DNA of 64,000 bases, taken from positions 124,001-188,000 of the forward strand of contig QPMI01000514.1 of NCBI GenBank assembly GCA_004431415.1, written 5' to 3'. Every line of letters starts with the position of its first letter. Position 1 is the first letter of the stretch. The DNA is from Cyanophora paradoxa (taxonomy: Eukaryota; Glaucocystophyceae; Cyanophorales; Cyanophoraceae). Shown piece after piece: positions 1-10,731 of the stretch. The position numbers and the translations under genes are program-made. The notes below the pieces were generated by a model. That model was given only the letters and a program-made list of their open reading frames with translations. It did not search any database and had not been told where the DNA came from.

Positions 1-28
1 GGCCGGAGGGGGCGGCAAGTTTGGCAAG

Positions 29-1926
29 TTAAGTTCCAGGTTCAGGGGAAGGGGGGGCAGGTCCAGACTCCCCGCGGTGGGGATGGGGAGGGGCGGCGTG
101 ACGGGTTCCTCGGAGGGCCCCGCCGGGGGTAGGAGGTTGATGTCGGGGGAGGGGGCAAAGGTGATGCGGGGGCCGGTCTTGGGGCGGACTGGGGGAACGG
201 GGAGCGAGAGGCCCTTGCCGGAGTTGGAGGGGGAGCGTTTCTCGTGCTCCGTGAAGGAGGGGAGGGAGGGCACGAGGGAGCGCCGCCGGACGTTCGTCGG
301 CGCGTTCATCGGCGTCGAGGACGGGGCGGCCATCGAGGTCCCGGGGGTACGCGGCCCCGTGAACATCTCGCGCTGCGGGGCGCGCGGAAGTGAGCGGAGA
401 GGGGCACGGAGACGGATCGGGGGAGGGGGGGGTACCGCGGCTTCCTGCTCCTGCTCGAGAGTCGCGTCGAAAGTCTGCTTGAGCATGCGGAGGAGCTGCG
501 CCGGGGGCGTCGGCGGCCGGCGAGTGGCCACGCGCAAGCGGGGTGCCGACCTGCTTCGAGCCCCGGCGGCCGTCGGAGGGCCTTCGGTCGTCCTCCGGGT
601 TTCGCTCGAGGGGCGCGCTGGGCGCGAGCCCAGGCCCGGCCCCCGCCCCCGCCCCCGCCCCCGCCGCCCCCGGCGCCAGCGCCGGCGCTGGAGCCGGCGC
701 GACCATCTGCGGGTCGCTCTGCGGGCCCCCAGTGAGGCGGACGCCCAGACGGGTACGATGAAAACCTCTCCAAAAGTACTAAGTACCTGGTGCCGCTCGA
801 AATCGATGTCGACGGTCGCGAGCTGCTTCTTCATCGCGATCAGAATCTTCCCGATCACGCTGCGGGGGGTACGGCGTCAAGCCCCGGGCGGCTGAGCGCG
901 GGGGGGGGGTACGGCGCCCGCACCGCTCGGCGAAGCCCGTCGGAGGCGCGTCGCCGTTCGCCTGGCCGGTCCCCAGGCTCTTCTTGCGGGGCCCGCTCGG
1001 CCCGCCCTCCGGCCCGGGCCCCGGCGAGGCGGCGGCGCCCCGCTGCCCCGGCGTGCGCCGCCCCTGCCCCGTCGGCGACGGGGTCTTGTCGTGCGGGCCC
1101 GAGGAGGCGGGGCCCTCTCCCCCGGAGGCCTCGCCGGCGCTGGTCTCGCCGGGCTCGCCCCCCGGGGCGCCCTCCTCGTCGAGGGGCTCGGCGTCGGCGG
1201 GGACGCCGAGCCCGACGCGCTCGCGGAAGACGTGGTCGAAGAGCTGCAGCTCCGCCCTGCCCCGCCCCGCCCCGCCGGCCCCTCAGCGAGGGAGGGGCGC
1301 GAGGGCGCGCGCTGCTGCGCACCGGACGGCGTTGACGAGGTGCTCCCCGTCGTGCCCGGCCGCCGCCGGCCGCGCCGCCGCCTCATCCTCCCCGCCCGTC
1401 CTGCAGTCGATCCTTGAGCCCTGACCACGCGCGGGCGCGAGCGGCGGCGCCGGGCGGGCGGACCGCTTGCGGGCGAGGGCGCCGGCCTGGACTCTGGAGC
1501 GCCACTTGGAGACCGCCTTCTTCTGGAGCTGGACGCGCTTCACGATCGTGAGGAAGATGTGCCACCTGCGCCGCGAGGCCGCTCGGCGGCGAGGCGCGCG
1601 TGGCGCGGGCGGCGGGCGCGGGGCGGACGGCTGGATGGTCTCGTCCGTCTCGTATTCATACTTGAAGTCGTCCCCGTCCGGATCCTCGTCATTATCGTCA
1701 ATAACTGGCGTCGCGGCAGCCGGTGAGACCCAGTGTGCACGGGCTCGGCCCCAGCGAGATCCTCCGCGGACCCGACCGGGCCCAAGCCAGGCGCAGGGCG
1801 GGCGGCGCGCAGGCCGGCGAAGCTACCTGCAGTGAATACGGGGTCCTGGTTGATCGTTGAAAACATGCGCGGCAGCTCCTCGGTCCAATCTTCCGCGACC
1901 TCGTAGTCGCCATCCCACTCGTACAT
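29..1926 (-). CDS. Unknown multi-exon protein, Pro/Ala/Gly-rich C-terminus
   Basis: I do not recognise the family. The model starts at the ATG at 1926 (MYEWDGDYEVAEDW...). It runs through an exon rich in Asp/Glu and then basic residues (DDNDEDPDGDD, later VKRVQLQKKAVSKW). Further exons carry LFDHVFRERVGLGV followed by an acidic/Gly-rich linker, then GKILIAMKKQLATVDIDFER, an Ala/Pro/Gly-rich stretch, LLRMLKQTFDATLEQEQEAA, and a Pro/Ser-rich tail ending in a stop at 29-31. The last four exons join in phase through introns with gtac/gtcg donors and cag acceptors, so the 3' half is well supported. The junctions between about 1300 and 1450 are not resolved. It is head to head with the cap methyltransferase gene. 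The protein looks soluble, with no signal peptide or membrane segment seen. Confidence 0.55.
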
Positions 1927-2417
1927 AGCTAATCAGCCAGAGAGCCCCAGCCGAAAGGCTGAGTTCAGAACTGAATTGCTGCCACCTTGCCTTGCAGCGA
2001 GTGCGGATTTCTGATTGCGGACCGGAGTTGCTGGCGCGCGCCAGGCGCCGCACTAGCGGCGCCCGCTACCAAAACTAGACCAACATCTAGATTGCAGTCG
2101 ATCTGGGCTGGCGGGGAAAGGGGCGAGCCGCGGAACGATGCGCTAGGTTGCGAGCTTTCGATAGTTGACGTACCCTGGCCAAGTCGTCGAGCGACCCGAA
2201 CAACTCGAACCCGGCATCGCGGCGCACCGGAAACCGTCGAGGGAGCTCGCAAGCACGCGCAAGTCGCTCGGACGCAGACCGAGCCGAGCACCGCTGCGCA
2301 AGCCGCCGAGCACCGCGCATCCAGAGATCCTGAGCGCGGCTCCGTGGAGCCGCGTCGCCGGCGAAGGCTCGACGGGGGCGCGGCGGCCGGCGGCCGGTCG
2401 CCGGCGTCGCGGGGTCG
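1927..2417. promoter_or_regulatory. Divergent intergenic region (unknown gene / RNMT-like gene)
   Basis: About 490 bp separate two start codons that point away from each other, so both promoters must lie here. The segment is less GC-rich near 1930-2090 than the flanking genes. I see no TATA box or other clear element. Confidence 0.4.
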
Positions 2418-4217
2418 ATGGCGCAGCCCGGAGGCGCTGCCCAGCGCCCGTACATGACAGTGAAGAGCTGCGAGAACTGGGCGAAGACGATCCTCATCAC
2501 GCAGCTAGTGGACGCGGGAGAGCGGGTGCTCGACCTGCAGTGCGGCAGGGGACAGGCGAGCGCCCCCGTCGAGCGCCCCCACTCTGCGCTGGCCCTGTTC
2601 GAATTCCGCGCAGGACATCGGCAAGTGGGAGCGGGCGAAGATCGCGTCGCTTCTGGCGATGGACCCTCAGCAGCAGAACGTGGACGTTGCGCGGGAGAAG
2701 TGGCAGCAGAAGGGGAAGCCCTTCGCGGCCGAGTTTGAGGTCTTCGACGCGGCGGCGGGGCACATCGAGGACGTGGTGCACGACCTGACGTTCCACGCGG
2801 TCTTCTGCGCGGGGCCGCTGGAGCGCAGCTTCGCGAGCGAGGAGAGCGCGCGCGCGCTCCTCAAGAACGCCGCGCTCCGCCTTCGGTCGCACGGATTCCT
2901 CTTCGGCAGCATGCCCGACTCCTCTGCCATCTGGTGCCGCCCGCGCCCTCCCGAGCGGGCCGCTGCGGCGCCGGGCCCCGCAGCCGCCCCCGCTCACCGC
3001 CCCGCCCCGCCCCGCCCCGTCCCGCCGCAGGTACCGAGCGCAGAAATCGTCCTCCGGCGTGCGGGGCGAGGGCTACTCCATCCGCTTCGAGGCGCGCTCC
3101 GCCGCGTGTACCCCCCTTCGCGCCTCATCCCTCCTCCCGCAGGGCGACTTCCTGCCCTTCGGGACGCGGGCGACGATCAAGGCGAGGGAGGGCGCAGCTC
3201 GTGTACACCCGCCCTCGCTGACGGCAGGCCTCGCAGTTCGACGACGGGGCGCCGGCGACGTCGGACTACCTCGTCCACTTCCCCACCCTCATCAGGCGAG
3301 CGAGCAGTGGCGAGCCGGCGGGTCGTAGGCTCTCGCACTAGCACAGAGCACCGCTTCAAGGGGCTCTACGGGCTCGCCATCTGAGGCGGCTCTCTCGGCA
3401 GGCTGGGGCGGGAGTACGGCCTGAAGCTCATCGAGGCGACCAACCTGCTGGAATTCTTCGAGGACCACAAGGTGCGCCCCGAATCGAGGGAGGAAAATGC
3501 ACTCTGAGGAGGCTTCCGCGCGGGACGGGCCCTTGGCTTGGAAGCTCGGGATCGCTAGCTTCTTACTTGCCGGCCCCCGGCGAGGGTCCCGGGGCCCCCG
3601 CCGACGCCGCCCCGCCTCTGACGGACCGCGCGCCCACAGCGCAAGAACCTCGGCATGCTCGTCTCCGAGAAGGTCCGTACCCGCCTTCCCCCTCCCCCTT
3701 CCCCCTTCCCCCTCGCGGACCGCGCCGCGCGCCCCCTCAGGTCGCCGACAAGAAGGGGCGCCTGCTGCACAAGTCCACGGCCGAGCTGCTGGGTGCGCAC
3801 GAAGTGACTGCGGCACCCCGGACAATCCCCGCCTCCCCGCCGCCCATGCCGTACCTCCGCAGGCCTGTACACAACGTTCGTGTTCCAGAAGGTGGAGGGG
3901 GGTACGGGGGAGGTGCCGGACTCGCCGGCGCCGCCCTCGTCCCCCGGGGCGAAGAGCCACGGGAGCCCACCGGCGGGGGAGGACGAGGCCGGGCCCGGGG
4001 GCCGGGGTACAGGCAGCGCGCCGGGGAGCCCGGCCGAGAGCCGCGCGGACTCGAACCGCGGGTCCGACGTCGACATGGAGGAGGGGGACGAAGACTGGAA
4101 ATCTTTCCTCCCCCCAATGGGTGCGCGTACCCCCGTCCCCCTCCCCTCTCCTCCGTCCCTGTCCTAATCTTCCCACACACCTCGCCGCCTGACAATCTCC
4201 CCGCCCTGGCAGAGTGA
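2418..4217 (+). CDS. mRNA cap (guanine-N7) methyltransferase-like protein
   Basis: The spliced product resembles RNMT/Abd1, which transfers methyl from SAM to N7 of the cap guanosine in the nucleus. Visible landmarks in order: YMTVKSCENWAKTILI (N-terminal helix), VLDLQCGRGQDIGKW (SAM motif I), LLAMDPQQQNVDVA (acidic end of strand 2), NAALRLRSHGFLFGSMPDS, then DYLVHFPTLIRLGREYGLKL and NLLEFFEDHK typical of the C-terminal half. A Glu/Asp/Ser-rich tail follows, ending in the stop at 4215-4217. There are nine introns; four have GC donors (2556, 3092, 3182, 3296). Oddities: motif I has Gln where the family has Gly, and the usual His-Tyr guanine-pocket motif is replaced by VFCAGPLERSF. The protein may therefore be a divergent paralog rather than the housekeeping enzyme. 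The fold assignment is firm; activity is uncertain. Confidence 0.8.
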
Positions 4218-4733
4218 AGCTGAAGCGGGCCCTGCCCGCCCGACACGCGTACCCCTCCATCCCTCCAAGCGCACCCCGCTCGTCTCCCTGTCCTCACCCC
4301 TACCTACCTCCTACCCTCCCAGCCCTCCTACGCCCACCGCCAGCAACCCTAACACTGCAGCGGTGCTCCGCCCCCCCCCCCCCCCCCCCCCCCCCCCACC
4401 CCCCTCCCCCCCCCCCTCCCGCCCGCGACTTCGCGCGCCCCTTCCCCGCCCAACGCGTCTGCTTCCCGCTTCCCTCCTCCCGCCCCCCACTCCCGCTCGC
4501 GGCTTCGCGCACCCCTTCCCTTCCATTCCAGTCAACGCAGGCTGCGCCGAATGCAGCTTGCAATTTCGTGCACTCCGTCGCACCGCCGGCGCTTGGAGGG
4601 GTTGGGAGGGGCGGGTGCGGGGGCGAGCCTCGCCTCGCTGACGGCGGGGCGGCACATGCTAGACGCGTGCCGGCGCTGGACACGGCGCAGCGGCCTCGAG
4701 GCAAGCGGGGTGGCGGGCAGCGGGGGCGGGCGG
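4218..4733. other. Convergent spacer with a 27-nt poly-C tract
   Basis: This 516-bp gap lies between the 3' ends of two converging genes. It contains an uninterrupted run of 27 C at 4371-4397, followed by more C-rich sequence. I see no coding exon with splice support and no RNA gene. It is probably 3' UTR and terminator sequence of both genes. Confidence 0.5.
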
Positions 4734-6644
4734 CTAGGGCGTGGCCTCCTGGCGGAGGCGGAGGGCGAGGTCGTAGACGGCCTTCTTCTTGGCGCCCGTC
4801 TTCCCCGCCACAAGCTTCGCCGCCTCCGACACCTGAGCCGCCACGCCGCCCCGCCGTCAGGCAGCCCCGGCGCCGTCCAGGCGAGGGGGGGTAGAGGAGC
4901 CCGGCGCACCGCGATGCCGGCCTCGAAGCACTTCCTCAGCTCCGCCACGAGCGCCGCCTCCGACTGCACCCGCTCCGGATTCGAACAGGAGCGGTACGGG
5001 GAAGGGCTACCTCCCCCACTCACCGTGGCGGCGGCGGCAGCGGCGGCCCCCGCGCCCCCCTCGGGAGGCGCAGACACGATGATCGTGAACTCGCCTGCGA
5101 TACGAAATTCATCCGAAGGAAATCGAAGCTCAAGAAAAAGGGCAAAGGGGTGGGGGGCGGCGTGGGGGGTGGAGGAAATGGACGGGTCCGGGGAGGGGGG
5201 GGGGGGGGGGGGGGGAGTACCGCGGGGCTCGCGGCGGGCGAACTCGGCGCGGGCGCCGGCGAGGGATGTCCGCAGGAACTCCTCGTGCAACTGCGTACCC
5301 CCCAGACGTCAAAAAGGACACAACACGAGTCGGGAGGGATGTAGATCTGAAGTCTTGTTTGAGCTGCGCGCGCCTTGGTGAGCTCACGGGCGAGCACGAC
5401 GGCGCGCTCCCCGCCCAGCGCCCCCTCCAGCGCCTCCAGCGTCGACTGCAGCCGGTGCGGCTGCCGGGGGTACGCCGCTCAAAGGGGGTACGGGGTTGCA
5501 TCGTGGGGGGTACGCACGGCCTCGTAGAGGATGAAGGGGCGGCGCTCGGACTTGAGCGCCTCGACGGCCTCGCGCCGCTCGCGGCCGCGGGACGGGAGGA
5601 AGCCGACGAATGCGAAGCTGTCCAGCGGCAGGCCCGAGGCGGCGACGGCGGCCTGCGGGGGCACGTCTGCATTCGAGTGCGGGGGCGCGCGCGGCCGACT
5701 GGCTCGCCATCGCCGCGCAGGCCCCGGGGACGGGAGTGACGGGGACGCCGGCGATCGCGCAGGCTCGCACGAGCTCCGCCCCCGGGTCCGAAATGCCCGG
5801 CGTCCCCGCGTCGCTGCGGGCCGGGGCGGGCCGTCAGAGGAATGAATTCGATCCGGGGTTTGATCGCGCGCGTGCCTGACAACAGCGATGGCGTCGCCGG
5901 AAAGGAGGCGGTCCACGAGCTCGGGGACCCGCTCCCGCACGTTGTGCTCGTGGTGCGAGATGAGCGGGGCCTGCGGAGGCCCGCGAGAGGGTCATCGCGC
6001 GAAGCGGGACGCTGTGGCTGACGGCGCCGGAGACGCGCCTGGATGCCGAAGTGGCGCAGAAGTCGGATCGTGTGACGCGTGTCCTCCGCGGCGATCGCAT
6101 CCACCTGGGCGAAGAGCGGCTCGGCCGGGCGCAAAGTCCGGCGCGTCGACGTTGCCCGCGCGCGCGGCGCTCTCGGCGCACCTGCTTAAGGACATTCAAA
6201 GCCCGCAGGCTGTGTGCGTAAGGGCGACGGCGGCGCGATCAGTTGCGGGTGTCCGAAGAGAACTGCGGGCTTCGCGGCGGCGGCGCACGTGATGTCCTGG
6301 AGGTTGCCGATCGGCGTGCTGACAACGTATAGAGTGCCGCGCTTGATCGGCTGCACTTGCGGCGCCTCGGGCTCGTCAAGATCGTCGACGTCCTCGAGCG
6401 GCTCCGGCTCGGGATCTGGCGTACGGGGCCCCGCTTTGCTGGCAGCGCATCGTGTGGAGCACGTGCTCCACTCGGTCGATGGCGCCGGCCTTCGATGCTG
6501 CTGCCCACCGGTACCGAACCCGAACTGCCGCTGCAGAGCGAGGCGGGGACGCGGACGGCCCACCGCGAGCCTCCGAGCTGCTGGCAGGCAAGGCGTCTTC
6601 AGTGCGCCAGCCACCCAGCAGAGAGCCAGCGTGAAGCCGATCAT
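4734..6644 (-). CDS. rsmI: RsmI-type rRNA (cytidine-2'-O-)-methyltransferase, organelle-targeted
   Basis: Spliced exons give a near-complete RsmI (SAM-dependent 2'-O-methylation of C1402-equivalent of small-subunit rRNA). In order: [74 protein letters not shown], a Pro-Gly-Ala-Cys loop, [66 protein letters not shown], and a C-terminal helix-turn-helix-like end ([20 protein letters not shown]). About 95 residues precede the enzyme, starting with a hydrophobic, Arg-containing leader, as expected for plastid or mitochondrial import of this bacterial-type enzyme. The exon at 6182-6209 is only 28 nt. Four of ten introns use GC donors (about 6038, 5875, 5707, 5373). Stop at 4734-4736. Confidence 0.9.
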
Positions 6645-6970
6645 GCTCGCTGAAGCCCGCCGTGCGGGTCAGCTGGCTCCGTTGAGATTCGATCCGGTGA
6701 CCGGCCCGCGGCCGCGGACGTCGACGCGGCGGATAAATTCTGATGGGCTGCGAATAGCCTGCATGCGTATGCTGCAGCAGGCGGTATATAGCGAAGATTT
6801 TCTGGAGAGTCGAGGGACCACGCCCCGCGGCCTGTATACGCGCCCCACCCATTCGACCCGGCGAGTGGAGCAAACGCGGTTCGCGATGGAATGTAATAGT
6901 ATTATGCAGTAATATGCACACTCTGCGACCGCACAGATTCCTGTGCCCTAGCACAGGTATCGGAGCGCCC
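6645..6970. other. Spacer between two minus-strand genes
   Basis: These 326 bp lie upstream of the RsmI start and downstream of the DnaJ zinc-finger stop. The part near 6880-6960 is AT-richer than the flanks. It should hold the RsmI promoter; I see no clear element. Confidence 0.4.
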
Positions 6971-7649
6971 TCAAGAGGCTGCGGCCGGCTCTGCGGGCTT
7001 AGCTTTCCTGCGGAGCAGGCCCTTGACGTTCTTCTTGCCCGTGCCGAAGCACCGCGGGCACACGTTCTTGCCTACGGGGACAGAGGAAGGTGAGTAGAGC
7101 CAGGGGCGCAGCCGTAGCGCCGGCGCTCCAGCGAAGAGCGCATGCGCACCGGACACGTTGCACTGGGGGCACTCGACGACGGTGAAGACTTCGCCGGTCG
7201 TAGACTTCCAATAGCCGGTCCCCTCGCAGAGCGTGCACTGCAGCGGCGTAAGCGAAGGAAGGCGTGGAGGCGCGGCACGAGCCGCGCTGGCGCACCGGAA
7301 CAGTGCCGGAGCCGCGGCACTCAGGGCACGTATCATCCTGCGCGGCAGAAGTGCATCAGCTGCTCCGCGCTCAAGGGCCGATCGGCGCGCGGGACGGCCG
7401 TGCATCGGCACGCGGGCGCGCAGCGCCTTCCTACGCTATAGCTAAAAGCTGCAACGATTGCCATTCGTAGAGCACGCGAGGCCGCGGGAGGCGGGCTCTA
7501 TCATTGCTCACCCCGTTGCCAGCAACTGCCGACGCGAGAAGGCTCAGGCCCGTGCCCACGGCGCCGATGAAGACGCGCCGGGAGATTGCCAGTGGGCTCA
7601 TCTGCATCGGCGGCAGCGCCGGAACGCCGGGGAGACGCAGCGAGGCCAT
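6971..7649 (-). CDS. DnaJ-type zinc-finger protein with twin-arginine leader (PSA2/BSD2-like)
   Basis: The spliced product is about 120 residues. It has four Cys-x-x-Cys motifs, CPECRGSG, CTLCEGTG, CPQCNVSG and CPRCFGTG, which together form the two-zinc DnaJ cysteine-rich domain, with no J domain. The N-terminus contains ISRRVFIGAVGTGLSLLASA: two arginines followed by a hydrophobic stretch and an Ala-x-Ala site. That is the pattern of Tat-dependent thylakoid-lumen transit domains. In plants, lumenal PSA2 and stromal BSD2 share this architecture and assist photosystem I or Rubisco assembly; the leader favours the PSA2-like location. All three introns keep phase (the exon with the first motif is about 42 nt). 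A further N-terminal targeting exon upstream of 7649 is possible. The stop overlaps 6971-6973. Confidence 0.8.
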
Positions 7650-7783
7650 GTTTGCTCGAAGATCGCTTTGACGGGTACAGTCATCAAAGGTTGAGCAAAA
7701 ACGAGATGGCCCAAAACTGGCTTAGCTGGAGCCTGCCACAACCGCAGTAGCGAGAGCGGCACCGAGCGGGCCGCGTGGCACAG
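7650..7783. promoter_or_regulatory. Short divergent promoter
   Basis: Only 134 bp separate the start codons of the zinc-finger gene (-) and the acidic repeat gene (+), which implies a shared bidirectional promoter. No TATA-like element stands out. Confidence 0.4.
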
Positions 7784-9859
7784 ATGGCGTCCCTTACTTT
7801 CCTACATTACACGCACAACCCAGTCTACCAGTTTCTTCAGGACGAGCTCTACCAGCGACATGTAAATCGGCTTTCCGAAATTGCGGCCGGCAAGAAGGCC
7901 CGGAAGGAGGGTGCGCCGCAACGCGGTTAGACCGCGCAACGCCCGGAACCTCACGCCTCGCGTGCCGCTCGCAGGCTCCTCGCCCCCCCGGGACGCCGCG
8001 CCCGCCGGTCCCGCACAGCCGCGGGAGCCGCGGGAGCCGGCGAAGCGCGCCCCGCGGAAGCTGAGGACGAAGGAATCCGTGCCGGAGGAGCTGAAGAACG
8101 CGGAGCCGCAGACGCGGCACACGCACCCGCAGCCGGGCAAGAAGGACCCGGAGGCGCGCGGGGGGGCCCTCCCGGAGATCGCGCAGACGGAGGCCGAGCG
8201 CCAGAAGCAGGAGGATGATCGCAAGAAGATCGCTTTCCTCCGCCTCGCGCAGGAGAACAAGGCGCGACCCGACCCTCCTGAACACGCGATCCGCGCCCCG
8301 GATCGACTTTCGATCGAACCTCGTTTGCGCAGGCGCTCGCCTACAACATGCTGTCGAAGCAGGCCTCGTACCGGCCGCTGGCGCCCTGGGAGCGCCAGTT
8401 CCTCAAGCGCCTGGACCAGGACATTCGACAACGCGCGGAGATGGCGCGCCCGCGTACCCCTTCGAGTCCCCCCCTCCTCACCCTCGCTTCCGGGGCGCAG
8501 GAGCAGGAGACGGAGACGCAGCGGTGGCTCCGGGAGTACAAGGCGATGCGGAAGGAGCGCGCGGCGCAGGTCGCGAGCGAGTACGAGCGTCCGCCGCCGC
8601 CGCCGCCGCCCCAGCCGATGCACAGTGCGCCGCTGCCGGGGCTCGGCAGAGCGACGCACCCCGCTCAGCGCCGCCGCAGGCTACCTCTCGCGGAACAAGG
8701 AGCGGAACCAGAAGGCGGGGGCGAAGCTGCAGCCGATGAAGCTGGAGCACAAGGGGCGGCAGGGCGCGGGGGCCAGGCCGCCCAGGGAGGAGGCCGCCGC
8801 CCAGGGGGGCCCCGGCGAGAAGGACGACATGAAGGCCCTCCTGGGAGACCTCCTCGAGTGCGTCTGCGTACCCCCCCTTTCCCGAGCCGGTGGTGGCCGA
8901 CCGGGCGGGGGGGGGGTACAGGATGAGCGAGGAGGAGCTGCTCCGGATGGCGGGAGGCTCGGCGGAGCCCGACGACCAGCAGCAGCACGCCAAGCGGGAG
9001 CCGGGGTACATGAAGTACGACTTCGACAAGGAGAAGGGTGCGCGGGGGCGGCCGCGGGAGGGCCGTACCCGATTCCTGAGCTGAGGCGGGGCGCAATCGC
9101 GCAGAGGAGAAGCCGCTGGAGGCGAGCGTGCGGGGGCTCGTTGAGGACACCCTCAAAGGCGTGGACAAGGTACCCCCTCCGTGGCGCCCCTGTGAGGTGC
9201 GGGGCTGACGGGCGCGCCCGCAGGCCCTCACGGACGAGGCGGCGGGCACGGCGCGGGAAGAGCCCGGCTCAGGTGAGACGCCCCCCCCCCCTCCCCCCCC
9301 AGCGGTCTCTCCGCCTTCTGATCCGAACCGGCAGCGAGGGGCGCCGCGCCGCCGCCCGAGCCGGCGCCGCCGCCCGAAGCGAAGGCGGATCCGGAGCCGG
9401 CGCCGGCCGCCCCCGCGGAGGAGGGGTATGGAGACGACGCTTTCGAGGCGGAGGCGGGGGCGGTACAGGAGGACAAGGGAGAAGAGCCCAAACCCGACCC
9501 TGCGCCCGCGGTGGAGACAGCTCCGGTCGCCCCCGCGGACAAGGAAGGGTACGGCGACGACGCGTTTGAGGCGGAGGCGGAGGGGGTACAAGAGGAGAAG
9601 GGGGCGGAGGCCGGTGAGGCCAAGCCGGATCCCGCGCCAGCGGCGGAGCCGGCGCCAGCTACGGCGGAGGACGACGCGGAGCGGCCCGTGCCCGGGGACG
9701 ATGGAGAGGGGGAGGAGAAGGGGCGGGAGGAGGACTACGGGGGGGACGATTTTGAGGCGGACAAGCCCGAGGAGGGTACGCTCGAGGGACGCTCTCGGAT
9801 TGTCTGTTATCCTGCTGACGCTCTTTGCAGAGGTGGCCGAGGAGGGCTCGCGGTCCTGA
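7784..9859 (+). CDS. Unknown hydrophilic protein with acidic GYGDDAFEAEA repeats
   Basis: No family is recognised. All exons join in one frame from ATG 7784 (MASLTFLHYTHNPVYQF) to the stop at 9857-9859. The first exon continues FLQDELYQRHVNRLSEIAAG. Long charged helical segments follow (AERQKQEDDRKKIAFLRLAQ, LAPWERQFLKRLDQDIRQRA, TQRWLREYKAMRKERAAQVA), then a Pro run, a basic stretch and DMKALLGDLLE. The C-terminal third is Ala/Pro/Glu-rich and carries the repeat EGYGDDAFEAEA twice (around 9424 and 9547), plus a variant DYGGDDFEAD near 9737. Short DDxFE repeats of this kind occur in some cytoskeletal and ciliary proteins, but that is only a hint. At least three introns use GC donors. Confidence 0.75.
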
Positions 9860-10731
9860 GGCGGGCCCGGGCGCCGTTCCCCGCGCCACGGTCCTTTAGT
9901 GTTGTTTTCGTAGTGGCTTTTTCTGTAGTTGGCCCCTGGGGGCCCCTTGCTTTCTTTCGGGCGCTAGCATTTTCGCTGTCGCCGGCGCCAGCGCCGACTG
10001 TGTAATTGAACGCTTTAATTTGAGGATCCCGGAGGCCGCCGGCCGCGGGCGCCGCGGCGCCCTCTTTGATCAATTCAAGCATCGCATGAGTATACGTATA
10101 CGTACGAATACTAGCACTGAACATGTACATGTTGACGTCGACGTTACGCCCCGGCCTGCGCATGCGCCGGCGCCGGCGCCGCGCGGCCCGCGCCGCGGCG
10201 CGCGGTACCGGCGGCCGCGCTGCGCATATGCATGCATATGCATATGCATCGATCGTTATCGATATATATCGCGATCGCGATCGATATCGACTCGCACGCG
10301 CACACGATATCAATAGCATGGCATGGTTGGTACACGTACCCCCCTGAATGCGGCTGACCCATCAAGAAACCGATCGGCGCGCTCTAAACGGCGCTCCAAT
10401 TTGTGATCCGACGCTCTCTTAAGTTTCCTAGTGTCTTGGCTTCGTCCGCGCATTCAACAAGATCCGATGATCATGCAGCTGCCGACGAGCCTGCCGTGCG
10501 CCTCTCTAGCTGCGCATGCAGCCTCAGTGCGCATGCAATTGCAAGTTCCCACGCGCACTGGCAGTTCAGTGCGCCACCGCGCGCGCGTACGCGTCGTCCG
10601 CGCGCACATGTACAAGATCGCGGTTCCGCCCTTCGCAATTCCAGCCGCAGCAGGTGGCGACAGCTGCAGGTGCTCAGCTGTCTCGCTGCCCTGCACCAAA
10701 TCAGCCGCAGCAGCGGCGCGCTTGAGCGGCG
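9860..10731. other. Intergenic region, palindrome-rich
   Basis: This 0.87-kb gap lies between two plus-strand genes. The first 150 bp are T-rich (a likely 3' UTR). The middle is the palindromic island described separately. The rest has several copies of GCGCATGC-type palindromes and no splice-supported exon. Confidence 0.5.
10085..10320. repeat. Dense island of short palindromes
   Basis: Self-complementary words follow one another with little between them: GTATACGTATAC, ACATGTACATGT, GACGTCGACGT, GCGCCGGCGCC, GCATATGCATGCATATGC, and TCGATATATATCGCGATCGC running into CGATCGATATCG. There is no open reading frame of note. Such a stretch could fold into cruciforms or stems, or be a degenerate simple-sequence array. 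Confidence 0.7.
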
